Below are positions 19,500 through 28,553 of a stretch of 64,000 nt of DNA, piece by piece. The DNA comes from Myxococcus stipitatus (GTDB lineage: Bacteria; Myxococcota; Myxococcia; Myxococcales; Myxococcaceae): contig NZ_JAKCFI010000003.1 in the NCBI RefSeq assembly GCF_021412625.1, positions 372,001 through 436,000 of the forward strand. The letters run 5' to 3'. Within the stretch, counting starts at the first letter, position 1; the number at the start of each line of letters is the position of its first letter. The position numbers and the translations under genes are program-made. The notes below the pieces were generated by a model. That model saw only the letters and a list, made by a program, of their open reading frames with translations, did no database searches and was not told the origin of the DNA.

Positions 19500-19659
19500 A
19501 ATCTTGGAAGGCTGGGTGGCCGAAAGCAGGCAGCCGAGTCTGGGGATGGCGTGGTGGCAGATTTCCGGGAGGGGTGGCCATGCGCGGGTGGACGGAGCGG
19601 GGAGGCGGGTTCACCTGGGAACAGCGACAGGCGGGAGCGGTGCGGTAGAGTGCCGCCCC

Positions 19660-21873
19660 ATGCGTCGCCTTGCCTTGTTCCTGCTCCCCCTGCTGGTGGT
19701 CGCCTGCTCCAAGTCGAAGGACCAGGCGGGTGCCAAGCTCGTCATCAAACACTCCTCGGGCTTCGAGAAGGGCTGCTTCCGGGTCGCGGCCCAGGATGCG
19801 GCGAAAGCCGAGTTGAGCCAGGAGGTGTTCCTCTCTCCGAAGGCGGGCAGCTCCGAATTGACGGTGGCGGTGCTGCGCAAGGAGGGCTGGGGCGGCCAGG
19901 TCCAGGTGTCCGTTTCCGCGTTCGAGCAGGGATGCAATCCGCGCGGAGCCCAGGTGGGTGAGTCGCAGACGCATGTCTTCGACTTGAGCGGCGAGGGAGT
20001 CCAGTCCGAGTTCGCCATGCAGTTCACGACGCCGGACGCGGATGGCGACGGGTTCGTGGACAGGGCGAGCGGTGGCTCGGACTGCAATGACAGCCCGGGC
20101 GTCGGCGCGCAGATCAACCCGGGCATGGCGGAGGTCTGTGACGACCTCGACAACGACTGCGACGGCACCAAGGACGAGGGGCTGGCGGTCGAGGAGCTCT
20201 TCACGGACAAGGACGGGGATGGCTACGGCTCTGGCGCCGCGCTCATCCGGTGCAGGCCCGCGACGGGGTTCGCGACCCGCGGTGGCGACTGCGACGACAA
20301 CGATGCGGCGCGCAACCCCGGGTTGACCGAGGTCTGTGACGACAAGGACAACAACTGCAACGGGCAGAGTGACGAGGGGATCAACAAGGACTGGTACCTC
20401 GACGAGGACGGCGACACCTACCCGAGGAACGCGGGTCACACGGTGAGCTGCACGGCCCCCGGTGCGAACTACGCGCAGCTCAAGGCGGACGGCATGTTCG
20501 ACTGTGACGACACGCCGGTCAGTGGCGCGAAGAGCTTCCCGGGCAACACGGAAATCTGTGACGACGTCGACAACAACTGTGACAACCGGGTGGATGAGAA
20601 CGTCGCGGGGATGGGCAAGGGTGATGCGTGCGCTTCCGGCTGTGGAGTGATTGCCTGCTCGGGGCCCAACTCGGTGGCTTGCAGCGCGCCGGAGCCGTTC
20701 GACTACTACCCCGACGTGGATGGGGACCAGCAGGGGTCCGCCGATGCGACGGTCACGAAGGTCTGCCAGAGCGCCACGCCGCCGGCGAACTTCGTTCGGG
20801 ACAATCATCAGGATTGCGATGACGCGGACCCGAACGTGCGAGTGGGCGGGACCGAGGTGTGCGACGCCATCGACAACAACTGCGCGAACGGTCCGGACGA
20901 GGGGTTGTCGTGTGGGGGCATCCTGACGGCGGTGGCGGATCCGGTCCTGGGAGGGACGGGGCACGATTGGAGGACGGTGTCGGTGCACTCCAGCGGCTTC
21001 CCGGTGTGGGTGGCGGGCCTTGGAGGAAAGCTGGCGGTGCGCAAGGCGGCTGCGGAAGGGTTCACGAACTTCAGCTTCGACAACGCCTCGCCGGCGCCCA
21101 ACAACTGCGCGGGTCATGATTGGCTCGCCTCGTGGGTGGACTCGGCGGGCAATGTCTATGTCGCTGGAGCAGGCGGTCGCGTTGCCAAGCACAACGGCAC
21201 GGTGTGCAGTGCGCAGGATGATGCACCGGGCACGGGCGATATCACGGGGATGGTGGGTTTCGAGTCGGGAGGGGCGGTGACCCTCTACATGGTCAACACC
21301 GAGGGCAAGTTCTACACCTGGACGCCTGGGAGCCAGCCAGACGACTTGCACCATGATTCGGTCGGCTCCACGAAGTACTTCGGCATCCATGGCCTGGACG
21401 CTACGAAGCTGCTCGTGGCGGGCGAGTCAGGAGGAACGGTGATGCCGAACTTCTGGGCCTACGTGCCTCCGTATACCTCGTCCACCCTTCATGGTCTCTC
21501 CCCGAGTCCCGCGGCGGGCGCGGCGAACGCGGTGTGGATGGGCAGTGCGACGAGCGCCGTCGCCGTGGGGACCGCCGGGCGTGCGTGGCGGTGGGATGGA
21601 ACAACGACCTGGACGCAGGTGCCGGCCTTGGCCGCGGGCTCGGTGGACCTGAGCAGCGTCGTGACGTTGGCCAATGGCGATGCGTACATCGTGGACAAGA
21701 GCGCGGGCGCGCAGCTCCATCGCCTCACGCAGTTCGGTTGGGCCAAGCAGCCGAAGCTGCCCGCGCCCACGGGCCCCGTGCCCGCCAAGCCCCTCTATGA
21801 CATCGCGATGACGGGGCCGGACAACATCTGGATCGTCGGCGACGACGGCCGCGTCTGGCACTTCCCGCAGTAA
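19660..21873 (+). CDS. MopE-type lipoprotein with DxDxDG repeats and a C-terminal propeller-like domain
   Basis: The product has 737 residues and a lipoprotein signal ending LVVACSKS. Residues 125-430 carry several putative metal-binding MopE-type units, each with DADGDGFVD-like or DKDGDGYGS-like loops followed by CDDLDNDCDGTKDEG. The last 280 residues look like a beta-propeller with repeated WxxSWVDSAGNVYVAG and GDDGRVWHF patterns. It is probably a calcium-binding surface lipoprotein of unknown role. A close paralogue lies at 22835. In the segment 20027-20307 the two genes are almost identical. Confidence 0.85.
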   Translation: MRRLALFLLPLLVVACSKSKDQAGAKLVIKHSSGFEKGCFRVAAQDAAKAELSQEVFLSPKAGSSELTVAVLRKEGWGGQVQVSVSAFEQGCNPRGAQVGESQTHVFDLSGEGVQSEFAMQFTTPDADGDGFVDRASGGSDCNDSPGVGAQINPGMAEVCDDLDNDCDGTKDEGLAVEELFTDKDGDGYGSGAALIRCRPATGFATRGGDCDDNDAARNPGLTEVCDDKDNNCNGQSDEGINKDWYLDEDGDTYPRNAGHTVSCTAPGANYAQLKADGMFDCDDTPVSGAKSFPGNTEICDDVDNNCDNRVDENVAGMGKGDACASGCGVIACSGPNSVACSAPEPFDYYPDVDGDQQGSADATVTKVCQSATPPANFVRDNHQDCDDADPNVRVGGTEVCDAIDNNCANGPDEGLSCGGILTAVADPVLGGTGHDWRTVSVHSSGFPVWVAGLGGKLAVRKAAAEGFTNFSFDNASPAPNNCAGHDWLASWVDSAGNVYVAGAGGRVAKHNGTVCSAQDDAPGTGDITGMVGFESGGAVTLYMVNTEGKFYTWTPGSQPDDLHHDSVGSTKYFGIHGLDATKLLVAGESGGTVMPNFWAYVPPYTSSTLHGLSPSPAAGAANAVWMGSATSAVAVGTAGRAWRWDGTTTWTQVPALAAGSVDLSSVVTLANGDAYIVDKSAGAQLHRLTQFGWAKQPKLPAPTGPVPAKPLYDIAMTGPDNIWIVGDDGRVWHFPQ
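20027..20307 (+). repeat. Near-identical tract shared with 23229-23509 (copy 1)
   Basis: About 280 bases coding for the first MopE units differ from the second copy at about 14 positions by my count. The flanking parts of the two genes are clearly more diverged, so the tract looks like recent duplication or gene conversion. Confidence 0.75.
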
Positions 21874-21887
21874 TCGCCAGCGCCGAC

Positions 21888-21914
21888 ACCACGCTCCTGG
21901 CGCCGGAGCGTGGT
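21888..21914 (+). terminator. Perfect 10-bp stem-loop after the first MopE-type gene
   Basis: ACCACGCTCC pairs with GGAGCGTGGT across a seven-base loop, 14 bases past the stop at 21873. There is no T-run. It probably separates this gene from the promoter at 21975. Confidence 0.55.
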
Positions 21915-21974
21915 ATGGGGCACCCGGAGCCCTCTCCTCGGGCGAGTGGTGCTTCTTGAATTGAGTGCTTGGCA

Positions 21975-21980
21975 TATAAT
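21975..21980 (+). promoter_or_regulatory. Consensus -10 box (TATAAT) set for a leaderless start
   Basis: TATAAT occurs 7 bases upstream of the ATG at 21987, which is exceptional in such GC-rich DNA. Transcription from it would begin at or next to the start codon. A candidate -35 (CTTCTT, 21952-21957, 17 bp spacing) is weak. No ribosome site is seen, consistent with a leaderless mRNA. Confidence 0.5.
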
Positions 21981-21986
21981 CCATGG

Positions 21987-22838
21987 ATGTCCAACGAGCG
22001 TCCATGGAGGGGTGGGCTCTCGGTCCTCATCTGCCTGACGGTGCTGCTGTCGGCGCGAGTCGAGGGGGCCGAGAGCGCGGTGCAACGGCAGCTCGCGGAG
22101 GCCATCCGCCTCTACGAGGGGCTGGAATACGAGCTGGCGCTGAAGCAGCTCACCAAGGCCAGTGTGCTGCCCCATGACGCGAGCGAGGCGGTCTCCATCT
22201 CGGTCCTGATGGGAATCGTGAAGGCGGAGCTGGGGCGGTGGGACGAGGCGCGAGAGGATTTCCTCGCCGCGCTGAGCATCCAGCTGGATGCGCCGCTGCC
22301 CCTGAGGGTGCCTCCGAAGGTCGCGCGTGAGTTCGAGGCGCAGCGGGAGACGGCGAGGGCCGCCGCGGCTCGCGAGCGCGAGGATGCGCCCACCGTGAGC
22401 GGGACGCGCCCCGGCGCGTCGTCCGGCCAACCGGGTGATGGCTCCCGGTCGACGCTGGTCCCCGAGTCCACCACGGAGGTCTCCCTGTCCCAGGAGCCTG
22501 GGTGGGCTCCCTCCGCGAAGCAGGGCAGGGGCCTGGTATTGGCGGGGCGCCGGGTCCCCCTCCTGAGCATGGTGCTCCTGGGAACGGGCGTGGCGGCGGG
22601 TGGCGTCGGGACGGTGTTCGGCCTGTCCTCGCGAAGCCACGTCACGGAGGCGCGAGCGACGGAGACCATCAAGGACCTCGAGGCACAGCAATCCAAGGCC
22701 CAATCCAGCGCGACGACGGCGAACGTGCTGTTCGGCACGGCGGCGGTCGCGGCGGTGGGGGCCGTGACGACGTGGCTGGTCATGGGCGCGCCCACCGAGT
22801 CCGACGTGGCCCCTGTCCTCGCGGAGCAGAGGCCATGA
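21987..22838 (+). CDS. Exported TPR-type protein with two C-terminal membrane helices
   Basis: The protein has 283 residues. A signal peptide (GLSVLICLTVLLSARVEGAES) is followed by TPR-like helices (RLYEGLEYELALKQL, then GRWDEAREDFLAAL). A Ser/Pro/Gly-rich linker comes next, and two hydrophobic segments lie near the end (VPLLSMVLLGTGVAAGGVGTV and ANVLFGTAAVAAVGAVTTWL). Similar proteins next to surface lipoprotein genes are common in myxobacteria; their role is unknown. The stop overlaps the start of the second MopE-type gene by 4 nt, so the two are co-translated. An ATG at 21983 is out of frame. Confidence 0.75.
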   Translation: MSNERPWRGGLSVLICLTVLLSARVEGAESAVQRQLAEAIRLYEGLEYELALKQLTKASVLPHDASEAVSISVLMGIVKAELGRWDEAREDFLAALSIQLDAPLPLRVPPKVAREFEAQRETARAAAAREREDAPTVSGTRPGASSGQPGDGSRSTLVPESTTEVSLSQEPGWAPSAKQGRGLVLAGRRVPLLSMVLLGTGVAAGGVGTVFGLSSRSHVTEARATETIKDLEAQQSKAQSSATTANVLFGTAAVAAVGAVTTWLVMGAPTESDVAPVLAEQRP

Positions 22839-24829
22839 GCCGCTCGGGGAGGCCGTGGCTGTGGGGCATCCTGCTGCTGGCGGGGTGCTCGGTGCCGAGC
22901 GTCGATGAGCTCCTGGGCGAGCGAGAGACCCGCCTCGTCATCCGCTACACCTCGGGCTTCGACAAGGGCTGCTTCCGCGTCGTCGCCCAGGACGCGGAGA
23001 ATCCCTCTTCGCGCGAGGAGCGGCTCATCGCCCCGAGGCCGGACCGGAACGGTGAGCCGGGCGGTCCGTTCGTGTCGGTGGAGGGGCTGCGCAAGGAGGG
23101 CTGGAGGGGACCAATCCAGGTGTCGGTCACCGCGCACGAACAGGCCTGCGACAAGAGTGGTGCTCAGATCGGGGTGGCGCGGACGCTCGTCTTCGAGCTG
23201 GCCAAGGCCGCCATCGAGTTGAGCTTCGCGACGCCGGACGCGGACGGCGACGGGTTCGTGGACATGGCGAGCGATGGCTCGGACTGCAATGACAGCCCGG
23301 GCATCGGCGCGCGGATCAACCCGGGCATGGCGGAGGTCTGCGACGACCTCGACAACGACTGCGACGGCATCAAGGACGAGGGGCTGGCGGTCGAGGAGCT
23401 CTTCACGGACAGGGACGGGGATGGCTACGGCGCCGGCGCGGCGCTCATCCGGTGCAGGCCCGCGACGGGGTTCGCGACCCGCGGTGACGACTGCGACGAC
23501 GACGATGCCGCGCTCGCGCCGGGGTTCGCCGAGCTCTGCGACGAGCGCGACAACAACTGCGACGGCCAGGTGGACGAAGGCTTCGCGGGGAAGGGGATGG
23601 CGTGCGCCGGAAGCTGCAATGGCGTCTTCGTGTGCGGCCCGGACAAGCGGACCCTGGTCTGCAGCAAGTCAGACCCCGGAAAGTACTACCCGGACCAGGA
23701 TGGGGATGGTCAGGGGGCGGTCGGGTCGACCGCGGTGGAGGTGTGTGCGGGCACCACGGCTCCCATGGGGTATGTGCCGGGGAACAACACCGACTGCGAC
23801 GACGCCGACGCGAATGTGAAGGTCGGCGCCCCGGAGGTGTGCGACGCCATCGACAACAACTGCTCGGGGGACGAAACGGATGGGCCTTCCTGTGGCCGCC
23901 TGCTCCCCGTCACGGATGGGGCCCAGGGAGGCGCCGGTCGTGATTGGAGGACGGTGTCCGTGGGCGCCACGGGCTACCCCGTGTGGCTCGCGGGGGTGGG
24001 AGGCTCGCTCGTCGTGAAGAAGGCGGCGGGGCAGGCCTTCGTCGACTTCAGCCCCGAAGCCACCACCAGGAACTGCGGCTCCGACGACTGGTATGCCTCC
24101 TGGGTGGACGCCGGTGGGAATGTGTATCTGGCGGGACAACATGGACGTCTCGCGAAACACAGTGGAGTGGAATGTGTCGCGGGGGGCCAGGCGGAGGTGA
24201 ACTCCACCCTGGTCGGACTCGTGGGCTTCGAATCCGGGGCGCTGGTGACGTTGTATGCGGTGGATAGCGGGGGGCGGTTGTACAAGTGGGTGCCGGGGAG
24301 CGCGCCCGCGCTCCAGGTGATGGGCAACAGCGGGGACATCAGCTCCGGCCTCCATGGGTGGAATGGAAACAGGCTCCTCGTGGCCGCGACCTCGTCCACC
24401 GTGGGGACCCCTCGCATCTGGTCCTATGACCCAGGCGTGTCTGGGGCGGCTGCCCAGCATGTCTTCACTCGCGCTCCGTCCACGGGCTCGCTCGAGGCGA
24501 TTGGAATGGGGAGCGCTCTGACGGCCACGGCGGTGGGGGCGGTGGGGCGCGCCTGGAGATGGGACGGGAACGTGACCTGGGTCCTGGCGCCGCCTTCAGG
24601 CGTGACGGTCACCTTCAGCAGTGTCGTGATGCTGTCCAACGGAGACTCATACATCGTGGACAAGAGCCCCACGGGTCAGGTCCACCGCCTGACGCCGCAT
24701 GGCTGGGCGAAGCAGCCGAAGCTGACCGAACTGGTCAACAAGCCCCTCTACGACATCGCGATGGCCGGCCCCGGCGACTTCTGGCTCGTCGGCGACGACG
24801 GTCGCGTCTGGCATTACCCCGAGCCCTGA
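22835..24829 (+). CDS. MopE-type lipoprotein, paralogue of 19660
   Basis: This 664-residue protein has a lipoprotein signal (ILLLAGCS). It has the same plan as the gene at 19660: a short N-terminal domain sharing SGFDKGCFRVVAQDA, MopE-type calcium-like loops (DADGDGFVD, DRDGDGYGA) with CDDLDNDCDG units, and a propeller-like C-terminal half ending GDDGRVWHYPEP. It has one MopE block fewer than its paralogue. Its 3' end overlaps the convergent ClC gene by 16 bp. Function unknown; probably surface-exposed. Confidence 0.85.
   Translation: MSRSGRPWLWGILLLAGCSVPSVDELLGERETRLVIRYTSGFDKGCFRVVAQDAENPSSREERLIAPRPDRNGEPGGPFVSVEGLRKEGWRGPIQVSVTAHEQACDKSGAQIGVARTLVFELAKAAIELSFATPDADGDGFVDMASDGSDCNDSPGIGARINPGMAEVCDDLDNDCDGIKDEGLAVEELFTDRDGDGYGAGAALIRCRPATGFATRGDDCDDDDAALAPGFAELCDERDNNCDGQVDEGFAGKGMACAGSCNGVFVCGPDKRTLVCSKSDPGKYYPDQDGDGQGAVGSTAVEVCAGTTAPMGYVPGNNTDCDDADANVKVGAPEVCDAIDNNCSGDETDGPSCGRLLPVTDGAQGGAGRDWRTVSVGATGYPVWLAGVGGSLVVKKAAGQAFVDFSPEATTRNCGSDDWYASWVDAGGNVYLAGQHGRLAKHSGVECVAGGQAEVNSTLVGLVGFESGALVTLYAVDSGGRLYKWVPGSAPALQVMGNSGDISSGLHGWNGNRLLVAATSSTVGTPRIWSYDPGVSGAAAQHVFTRAPSTGSLEAIGMGSALTATAVGAVGRAWRWDGNVTWVLAPPSGVTVTFSSVVMLSNGDSYIVDKSPTGQVHRLTPHGWAKQPKLTELVNKPLYDIAMAGPGDFWLVGDDGRVWHYPEP
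23229..23509 (+). repeat. Near-identical tract shared with 20027-20307 (copy 2)
   Basis: Second copy of the roughly 95 percent identical segment; see copy 1. The offset between copies is a constant 3202 bases with no indels seen. Confidence 0.75.
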
Positions 24830-26127
24830 CCCCCACCGTTCTCCCCTCCGGGCCCGTGAGGCCCGGGGGCCTGGGCCTCCAGCTCCCTCAGCGGCACCCA
24901 CCGGCCCAACACCGGCCCGCCATGCTTGCCTCGGCCAATCCGCTGCAACGGGTAGATGCCGCGGTGTCCGGTGAGCAGGTACGCCACGGTCGCGACGACC
25001 ATCACGTGCGGCAGCACGCTCGCGCCCACCAGCTCCACCGCCATCAGTGACAGCGCCAGGGGCGTGTTCGCCGCCGCCGCGAACATCGCGGCCATGCCCA
25101 CCGCCGCGCCCAGGTCCACCGGCAGCCCCAACACCCGCGCGAGGACATTGCCCAGGCTCGCGCCAATGAAGAACAGCGGCGTCACCTCGCCGCCCAGGAA
25201 CCCCGCGCCCAGCGTCACCGCCGTGAACACCAGCTTCCACGCGAACGCGGACACCGGCAGCGCCGGGTCCTCGAAGGCCCGCAGGATGCCCGGCACCCCC
25301 AACCCCAGGTACGCGTCCGTCCCCGCCGCGAGCCACAGCGCCACCACCGCCGCCCCGCCCAGCGCCATGCGCACCGGCAGCCACGGCACGCGCTTCTCCA
25401 GCAGCGCCTTCAGCCGGTGCGTCGCCTCCACGAACACCACCGCCACCGCCGCCACCCCCACCGCGAACACCAGCCACCGCCCCAACACGTCCCAGGTGAG
25501 CGGCAGCGCGCCCGGCACCGGATACACCGTGTGGTGGATGCCCAGCCCCCGCGTCACCAGGTCCCCCACCACCGACGCCACCAGCGCCGGCAAGAGCGCC
25601 TCGTAGCCCAGCCGCCCCACCACCACGACCTCCAGCCCGAACACCGCCCCCGCGATGGGCGTGCCGAACACCGACCCGAAGCCCCCCGCGATGCCCGCCG
25701 CCAACAGCTCCCGCCGCAGGTCCGGCCCCGCCCGGAACCGGTGCGAAATCTGGTCCGCCAGGCTCCCCCCCATCTGCACCGCCGTCCCCTCCCGCCCCGC
25801 GCTCCCTCCGAACAGGTGCGTCAGCACCGTCCCCACCAACACCATGGGCGCCATCCGCAGCGGCACCTGCGCGTCCCCCGTGTGCACCGTGTCGATGACC
25901 AGGTTGTTGCCCCCCCGGATGGGGCCTCCCCACCGCCCGTACGCCCACCCCAGCACCACCCCCGCCAGGGGCAGCGCGTACACCAGCGCCTCGTGCCGCT
26001 CCCGCAGCCGCGTCGCCTCCTCCAGCAGCCACAGGAACACCGCGGACGACACCCCGCACACCACCCCCACCACCGCGCCCAGCAGCAGCCACTGCGCCAG
26101 CACCCGCGCGCTCCCGCTCCACCTCAC
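24814..26127 (-). CDS. ClC-family chloride channel/transporter
   Basis: This integral membrane protein of 437 residues has about ten hydrophobic helices. ClC signature regions are seen: IRGGNNL in place of the canonical GSGIP, GREGTAVQMGGS for GKxGP, and FLGGEVTPLFFIGASLG for GxFxP. It should move chloride or a similar anion across the inner membrane. The GSGIP change and GNN may alter anion choice. The start is the GTG at 26127, because GGAGGAGG lies five bases upstream; an in-frame ATG at 26166 has no such site and would add a peptide translated from an AT-richer, promoter-like stretch. The tail is Gly/Pro-rich. Confidence 0.88.
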   Translation of the reverse strand: MRWSGSARVLAQWLLLGAVVGVVCGVSSAVFLWLLEEATRLRERHEALVYALPLAGVVLGWAYGRWGGPIRGGNNLVIDTVHTGDAQVPLRMAPMVLVGTVLTHLFGGSAGREGTAVQMGGSLADQISHRFRAGPDLRRELLAAGIAGGFGSVFGTPIAGAVFGLEVVVVGRLGYEALLPALVASVVGDLVTRGLGIHHTVYPVPGALPLTWDVLGRWLVFAVGVAAVAVVFVEATHRLKALLEKRVPWLPVRMALGGAAVVALWLAAGTDAYLGLGVPGILRAFEDPALPVSAFAWKLVFTAVTLGAGFLGGEVTPLFFIGASLGNVLARVLGLPVDLGAAVGMAAMFAAAANTPLALSLMAVELVGASVLPHVMVVATVAYLLTGHRGIYPLQRIGRGKHGGPVLGRWVPLRELEAQAPGPHGPGGENGGGQGSG

Positions 26128-26132
26128 CTGCG

Positions 26133-26140
26133 CCTCCTCC
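26133..26140 (-). promoter_or_regulatory. Ribosome binding site deciding the ClC start
   Basis: GGAGGAGG lies five bases before the GTG at 26127 and is the strongest ribosome site in the area. It favours this start over the upstream ATG at 26166. Confidence 0.7.
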
Positions 26141-26275
26141 GTGAGACATGAAACAAAATGAAACACCGCGTCACGTGTTGCGTCGCGTCAAGAATCAGAC
26201 ATCGCCATCGTCCGACGGTGGGTGTTCCACTCAAAACACGAATTCCGACTGAGCGCGTTATTCCAGTTTGCGGGT

Positions 26276-26287
26276 GATTCGCGAATC
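26276..26287. promoter_or_regulatory. 12-bp palindrome in the divergent ClC/GDSL promoter region
   Basis: GATTCGCGAATC is a perfect palindrome in the 221-bp gap between the divergent ClC and GDSL genes, in an AT-richer stretch. It could be an operator; nothing more specific can be said. Confidence 0.3.
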
Positions 26288-26348
26288 GACGCCGTGTACG
26301 GTTCGGTTTCCCCCTACATCCCCCCTGCGGGAAGAAAGAAGAGCGGGC

Positions 26349-27437
26349 ATGTCCTTCCGTCGCAATGGCCTGTCCCTTGCCGCCATGGTCGCGGCCGCCA
26401 CGGTGAGCGGTAGCGCGCTGGCGAGCACCCTCAACCAGAACACCGCGTGGACCATCGACCGGTCCACGTCGACGACGAAGTATCGGGTCGTGGCTTACGG
26501 CGACTCCATCTATGCGGGCTACAACGGGGGCCTGACGAGCGTCGCGCGGCGCGCCGCGCCGGTCGTCCAGGGTGAGTACCTGGCGAAGACGTGGAACACG
26601 GACATGGAGGTCATCCGTCGCACCAAGTCCGGCGCGAAGGCGGACGACATCTACAACAACAAAATCGTCTCCGAGCGCTCGTACATGCAGGCGACGAACA
26701 CGCGCGTGGTGCTGTTCGAGATGTGCGGCAACGACTACCTGCAGGCGCGCAGCGCGTTCTCGGGTCAGTCGGGCACCTGTGACTACAGCGGCCTGGAGGC
26801 GGCGCTGAGCGCGTGTGCGACGTACACCGAGCGCGCGATGCAGGCCATCAACCAGTACGCGACGACGGCCAAGGTGAAGATCGTCTCGAACATCTACTAC
26901 CCGGGCTTCGCCGCGGACAACGTGCAGACCAGCTGCAAGGACGCGGCGACGGGGGCCACGGTCAACAAGCAGCTGAAGTTCCTGCCGCTGCTGGCGCGCA
27001 GCAACTGGCGCACCTGCAACCTGGCGGAGAAGTACGGCTTCCAGTGCGCGGACTCCTTCGCGGAGATGATGGCGGCGGACTACGACAGCAACGGCGACGG
27101 GCAGATCGACTCCGCAGCCATCCGCTACATCGCGGGTGAGTCCGAGTCCTCCTACGTCACGCGCATCACCAGCACGCTGCGCTCCACGCTGCGCGACTCG
27201 AACACGCACTTCGTCAACGCCAGCACCAGCTATGACTACATGCAGTCGGACGACACGCACCCGACCTACTACGGCACCACCATTGGCGTGAACATCTTCA
27301 CGGGCTCCGGCTCCGGCACGGGCGCGCCGCAGTTCACGGACGCGCAGGTGGTCGACGGCAAGAACCCGGAGTGGAACAAGTCCGGCCACGAGCGCATGGG
27401 CTGGGAAGGCGCGCGCTTCAACCCCGCCACGCCGTGA
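26349..27437 (+). CDS. Secreted SGNH/GDSL-family hydrolase
   Basis: The protein has 362 residues and a signal peptide (SLAAMVAAATVSGSALAS). GDSL blocks are present: YGDSIYAGYN with nucleophile Ser53, MCGNDY with Asn128, and SDDTHP with Asp301 and His304. The enzyme is expected to be an exported esterase or lipase. An EF-hand-like loop (DYDSNGDGQID) occurs around residues 240-250. The ATG is preceded by an AG-rich ribosome site (GAAGAAAGAAGAG). Substrate unknown. Confidence 0.88.
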   Translation: MSFRRNGLSLAAMVAAATVSGSALASTLNQNTAWTIDRSTSTTKYRVVAYGDSIYAGYNGGLTSVARRAAPVVQGEYLAKTWNTDMEVIRRTKSGAKADDIYNNKIVSERSYMQATNTRVVLFEMCGNDYLQARSAFSGQSGTCDYSGLEAALSACATYTERAMQAINQYATTAKVKIVSNIYYPGFAADNVQTSCKDAATGATVNKQLKFLPLLARSNWRTCNLAEKYGFQCADSFAEMMAADYDSNGDGQIDSAAIRYIAGESESSYVTRITSTLRSTLRDSNTHFVNASTSYDYMQSDDTHPTYYGTTIGVNIFTGSGSGTGAPQFTDAQVVDGKNPEWNKSGHERMGWEGARFNPATP

Positions 27438-27481
27438 CGCGCTGAGCGCGCCCGCGTCCCGCGCGGCGTCGTTCTCACGAG

Positions 27482-27510
27482 GCCCTCGACCCGTCACCGG
27501 GGTCGGGGGC
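27482..27510. terminator. Bidirectional hairpin between convergent genes
   Basis: GCCCTCGACCC and GGGTCGGGGGC pair at 10 of 11 positions in the 101-bp gap between the converging GDSL gene and the membrane protein gene at 27539. Confidence 0.6.
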
Positions 27511-27538
27511 TTCGTCGTCCCGGGGGCCGCGGCCCGGC

Positions 27539-28453
27539 TCACTGCAGGAAGCGCCACGCGGTGAAGGCCATGATGCCCGCGTAGTACACGAGCCGCCCCA
27601 GCCACTCCGCCCCGCGCCTCACCCCGCGCGAGCCCGACGGCCACAGCCACGCGCCCAGCAGGGACACGGCCTCCGTGAGCCCTCGCCAGAAGCACGCCAC
27701 CAAGAGGAGGCTCATCGCCACCGGCGCGTAGTACCGCCCGAACGTGCGCAGGTACGCCTCCCACCCGAACAGCTGGTACTCGCCGAACGCGCCGCCGAAG
27801 GAGATGTACTGGTGCGCGCGGAAGAAGATGGCCGTGGGCAGCAGGGGGAAGAGCACGAACTTGAAGCCCAGGTGGTACCAGCGCCTGCGCCACAGCGCCT
27901 CTCGCGCCCGGGCGTAGCGCACCAGCACATGGCCCGCCGCCGCGCCCAGCGCCATCCTCCGCCGTCCCAGCGCCTCCAGCAGCGGCACCGCGTCCGCGGC
28001 CTCCAGGCCGTGCCCCAGCCAGCGGCCCGACGTCGAACGGAGCGCGAGGCCGGGGCCGGGCAGGGGCAGCCGCCACGGGCGCGCGGCCTCCACCGCGTCG
28101 AGCGGCACCTCCACGCGCGAGCCGTCGCGGGCGTGCAGCGTCAGGACCGCGTCGTCGAGCTCGACCGTCGCGCGGGCGGCCCGACGCAGCGCGCCCACCA
28201 GCGCCATGGGCAGCCCCGTGCCGACGACGAGCCCCAGCGCGAGCGGCCCGGGCGTGAGGCGCTGCGCGCCCTCGAGGATGTCGACGAGCAGCCAGCCCAC
28301 GAAGAACACCAGGTTGCCCAGGGCGACGAGGCTCGCCGCGCACGCGATGCCGCGGCGCGCGGTGGACCAGGCGTGGAGGGAGAAGGACTCGCGGGGCACG
28401 GCGGCGGTGAGCGGGGCGGCGGAGGGGAGGGCGTCGGCGGACGAGGTGCTCAT
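27539..28453 (-). CDS. Multi-pass membrane protein, unknown
   Basis: This 304-residue protein has about five hydrophobic segments, two near the N-terminus (SLVALGNLVFFVGWLLVDIL and PLALGLVVGTGLPMALVGAL) and three in the last third. Between them lies a soluble beta-rich part (TVELDDAVLTLHARDGSRVEV) of PH-like character. I do not recognise the family. The ATG at 28453 is preferred because the longer frame upstream is Arg/Pro-rich. It is divergent to the gene at 28554. Confidence 0.7.
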   Translation of the reverse strand: MSTSSADALPSAAPLTAAVPRESFSLHAWSTARRGIACAASLVALGNLVFFVGWLLVDILEGAQRLTPGPLALGLVVGTGLPMALVGALRRAARATVELDDAVLTLHARDGSRVEVPLDAVEAARPWRLPLPGPGLALRSTSGRWLGHGLEAADAVPLLEALGRRRMALGAAAGHVLVRYARAREALWRRRWYHLGFKFVLFPLLPTAIFFRAHQYISFGGAFGEYQLFGWEAYLRTFGRYYAPVAMSLLLVACFWRGLTEAVSLLGAWLWPSGSRGVRRGAEWLGRLVYYAGIMAFTAWRFLQ

Positions 28454-28553
28454 GCGCGGGGCGTGATGCGCGGGCGGACGCGACCGGAGTGGGCGCATTG
28501 CCTCGGCGGGAGGGCGCTCGTAGCATACGCAGCGCGGAGGTTCCCCGGCGAGC

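Noticed and set aside
19255..21390. A 711-codon frame opposite the first MopE-type gene.
   Set aside because: Low-complexity antisense frame; the plus strand codes for recognisable Cys and Asp repeats.
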